From Chitinophagaceae bacterium (GTDB taxonomy: Bacteria; Bacteroidota; Bacteroidia; Chitinophagales; Chitinophagaceae), in contig CANHEC010000174.1 of NCBI GenBank assembly GCA_947459455.1, forward strand, positions 1-5,684: a DNA stretch of 5,684 bases, read 5' to 3'. The notes below the pieces were generated by a model. It was not told where the DNA came from. It ran no database searches and was given only the letters and a program-made list of their open reading frames with translations. This document shows positions 4,717-5,684 of the stretch, piece after piece. Position 1 is the first letter of the stretch. Each line of letters opens with the position of its first letter. Position numbers and translations under genes: made by a program.

Positions 4717-5430
4717 ATGACTCCCCGCTACAAACGAGTGCTGCTGAAATTGTCTGGCGAATCGCTGATGGGCGACAACGCTTTTGGATTGGACCCCAAA
4801 GTGCTGGCGCAGTATGCTGAAGATATCAAAAGCATTACCAGCCTGGGCGTAGAAGTAGCCGTGGTAATAGGTGGTGGCAATATTTACCGGGGCATGAACG
4901 AGGCCGATACCGGCATTGAGCGGGCCCAGGGCGATTATATGGGCATGCTGGCTACTGTCATCAATGGCATGGCCATCCAAAGCGCATTGGAAAAAGCCAG
5001 TGTGTTTACCCGCCTGCAAAGCGCCATCAAAATGGAAGCGGTGGCGGAGCCCTACATCCGCCGGCGGGCCATGCGCCATTTGGAGAAGGGTCGGGTGGTG
5101 ATCTTTGGCGCCGGTACGGGCAATCCGTATTTTACAACTGATACCGCCGGCTCACTGCGGGCCATCGAAATAAAGGCCGAAGTGATTTTGAAAGGCACCC
5201 GCGTAGATGGCATTTACACTGCCGATCCTGAAAAGGATCCCAGCGCTACCAAATACGAAACCATCAGCTACCAGGAGTGCATTGGCAAAAACCTGAAAGT
5301 GATGGACATGACTGCCTTCACGCTTTGTATGGAAAACAATCTGCCCATCATTGTATTTGATATGAATACGCCGGGCAACCTGCGCCGGGTAGTGATGGGC
5401 GACCAGGTAGGAACCCTGGTGAGCCGATAA
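4717..5430 (+). CDS. pyrH: UMP kinase (uridylate kinase)
   Basis: 237 residues, full length for bacterial UMP kinase of the amino-acid-kinase fold, a cytoplasmic hexamer that phosphorylates UMP to UDP with ATP in pyrimidine nucleotide synthesis. The phosphate-binding start is LLKLSGESL (9-17). VVIGGGNIYRG (49-59) is the glycine-rich UMP-site loop, and GDYMGMLATVING (72-84) follows. GAGTGNPYFTTDTA (131-144) is the signature around UMP and the triphosphate. KGTRVDGIYTADP (159-171) is the nucleotide-binding segment, and the C-terminal VMGDQVGTLV is typical. The bacterial enzyme is generally inhibited by UTP and often activated by GTP. The ATG at 4717 gives the standard N-terminus. No clear promoter was found in the 79-bp gap, so read-through from the MORN gene is possible. 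The ribosome-recycling-factor gene, a frequent downstream neighbour of pyrH, is absent here. Confidence 0.97.
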   Translation: MTPRYKRVLLKLSGESLMGDNAFGLDPKVLAQYAEDIKSITSLGVEVAVVIGGGNIYRGMNEADTGIERAQGDYMGMLATVINGMAIQSALEKASVFTRLQSAIKMEAVAEPYIRRRAMRHLEKGRVVIFGAGTGNPYFTTDTAGSLRAIEIKAEVILKGTRVDGIYTADPEKDPSATKYETISYQECIGKNLKVMDMTAFTLCMENNLPIIVFDMNTPGNLRRVVMGDQVGTLVSR

Positions 5431-5442
5431 GCTGCCACAAGG

Positions 5443-5457
5443 GTGACCATTGGTCAC
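5443..5457. repeat. Small palindrome after pyrH
   Basis: GTGACC (5443-5448), loop att, GGTCAC (5452-5457), 12 nt after the pyrH stop codon and directly before the terminator. It could be an accessory 3'-end structure protecting the pyrH transcript; no function is evident. Confidence 0.4.
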
Positions 5458-5460
5458 AAC

Positions 5461-5495
5461 AAAAAAAGCAACTGCAGCAAGCGGTTGCTTTTTTT
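5461..5495. terminator. Bidirectional terminator between pyrH and the THX gene
   Basis: AAAAAAAGCAAC (5461-5472) pairs perfectly with GTTGCTTTTTTT (5484-5495) around an 11-nt loop. A run of seven T follows the GCAAC/GTTGC stem on either strand, so it can stop both pyrH (plus) and the convergent THX gene (minus). Confidence 0.92.
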
Positions 5496-5539
5496 AATTT
5501 CTTAGAAACGCTGCCGGCCCCTGAGGCCGCTGGCGGCGC

Positions 5540-5662
5540 TTACGACTCGAACTTACGGATTACCGGCGTCTTCTTGTTTTGAGTAGGACGAGCTACCCGC
5601 GACTTGCCGAATGAACCCTTGAAGATCTTGCCCTTCTTGGTTTTTTTATCACCTCTTCCCAT
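5540..5662 (-). CDS. 30S ribosomal protein THX (bTHX family)
   Basis: A 40-residue, very basic protein on the minus strand. Its first 21 residues, beginning MGRGDKKTKKGKIFKGSFGK, match the THX signature (G-x-G-D, basic-T-basic, G-K-I, G-x-[FY]-G-K). THX is a small component of the 30S subunit; in the Thermus structure it sits in the head among 16S rRNA elements. The C-terminal half (ARPTQNKKTPVIRKFES) is an extension relative to the minimal Thermus form. The ATG at 5662 is the only start that gives the complete signature. The upstream leader GCCCTAAATAAAACCGCAAACC-type sequence is A-rich and lacks a Shine-Dalgarno, as expected for Bacteroidota; the promoter lies outside the window. The gene converges on pyrH and shares its terminator. 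Confidence 0.9.
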   Translation of the reverse strand: MGRGDKKTKKGKIFKGSFGKSRVARPTQNKKTPVIRKFES

Positions 5663-5684
5663 GGTTTGCGGTTTTATTTAGGGC

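Overview
The window looks like a chromosomal segment of a Bacteroidota bacterium, most likely a Chitinophagaceae-type member of moderately high GC. Four things support this: (i) a match to the Bacteroidota promoter (TTG, then TAnnTTTG) upstream of mqnC, with no clear Shine-Dalgarno sequences; (ii) a tiny THX ribosomal protein gene; (iii) exported proteins ending their signal peptides in ...A|Q (MORN/TonB_C protein, retropepsin-like protease); (iv) a Y1 transposase of the short IS200-like type common in this phylum. The phylum call is fairly secure; the family call is inference.

Layout. 1-863 (minus): an exported retropepsin-like aspartyl protease with two DTG motifs, cut off at its C-terminus by the window edge. 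864-1015: divergent promoter region. 1016-2143 (plus): mqnC, the radical-SAM cyclase of the futalosine route to menaquinone, followed by a strong intrinsic terminator. 2199-3674: a low-constraint repeat island carrying one IS200-type HUH transposase (2385-2837, minus) surrounded by palindromes. 3675-4637 (plus): a secreted MORN-repeat protein with a TonB-like C-terminal domain. 4717-5430 (plus): pyrH (UMP kinase). 5461-5495: a symmetrical terminator shared by pyrH and the convergent 40-residue THX gene (5540-5662, minus).

The part that deserves attention is the repeat island. It holds at least three intact and about three degenerate copies of a two-hairpin module: a 5-bp stem with a 3-nt loop, a spacer of 10 nt, then a stem of about 10 bp with a 3-nt loop. 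Copies lie on both sides of the transposase and in both orientations, and their arm sequences differ while pairing is kept. To the right of the transposase the modules sit inside a degenerate direct repeat with a period of about 207-212 bp. This resembles the relation between REP elements and their RAYT transposases, although the transposase motif here (YIKNQ) is of the IS200 rather than the classical RAYT type.

The housekeeping genes do not form one functional operon: menaquinone synthesis, UMP phosphorylation and a ribosomal protein are separately terminated units. The MORN gene and pyrH could share a transcript, since they are 79 bp apart with no evident terminator between them.
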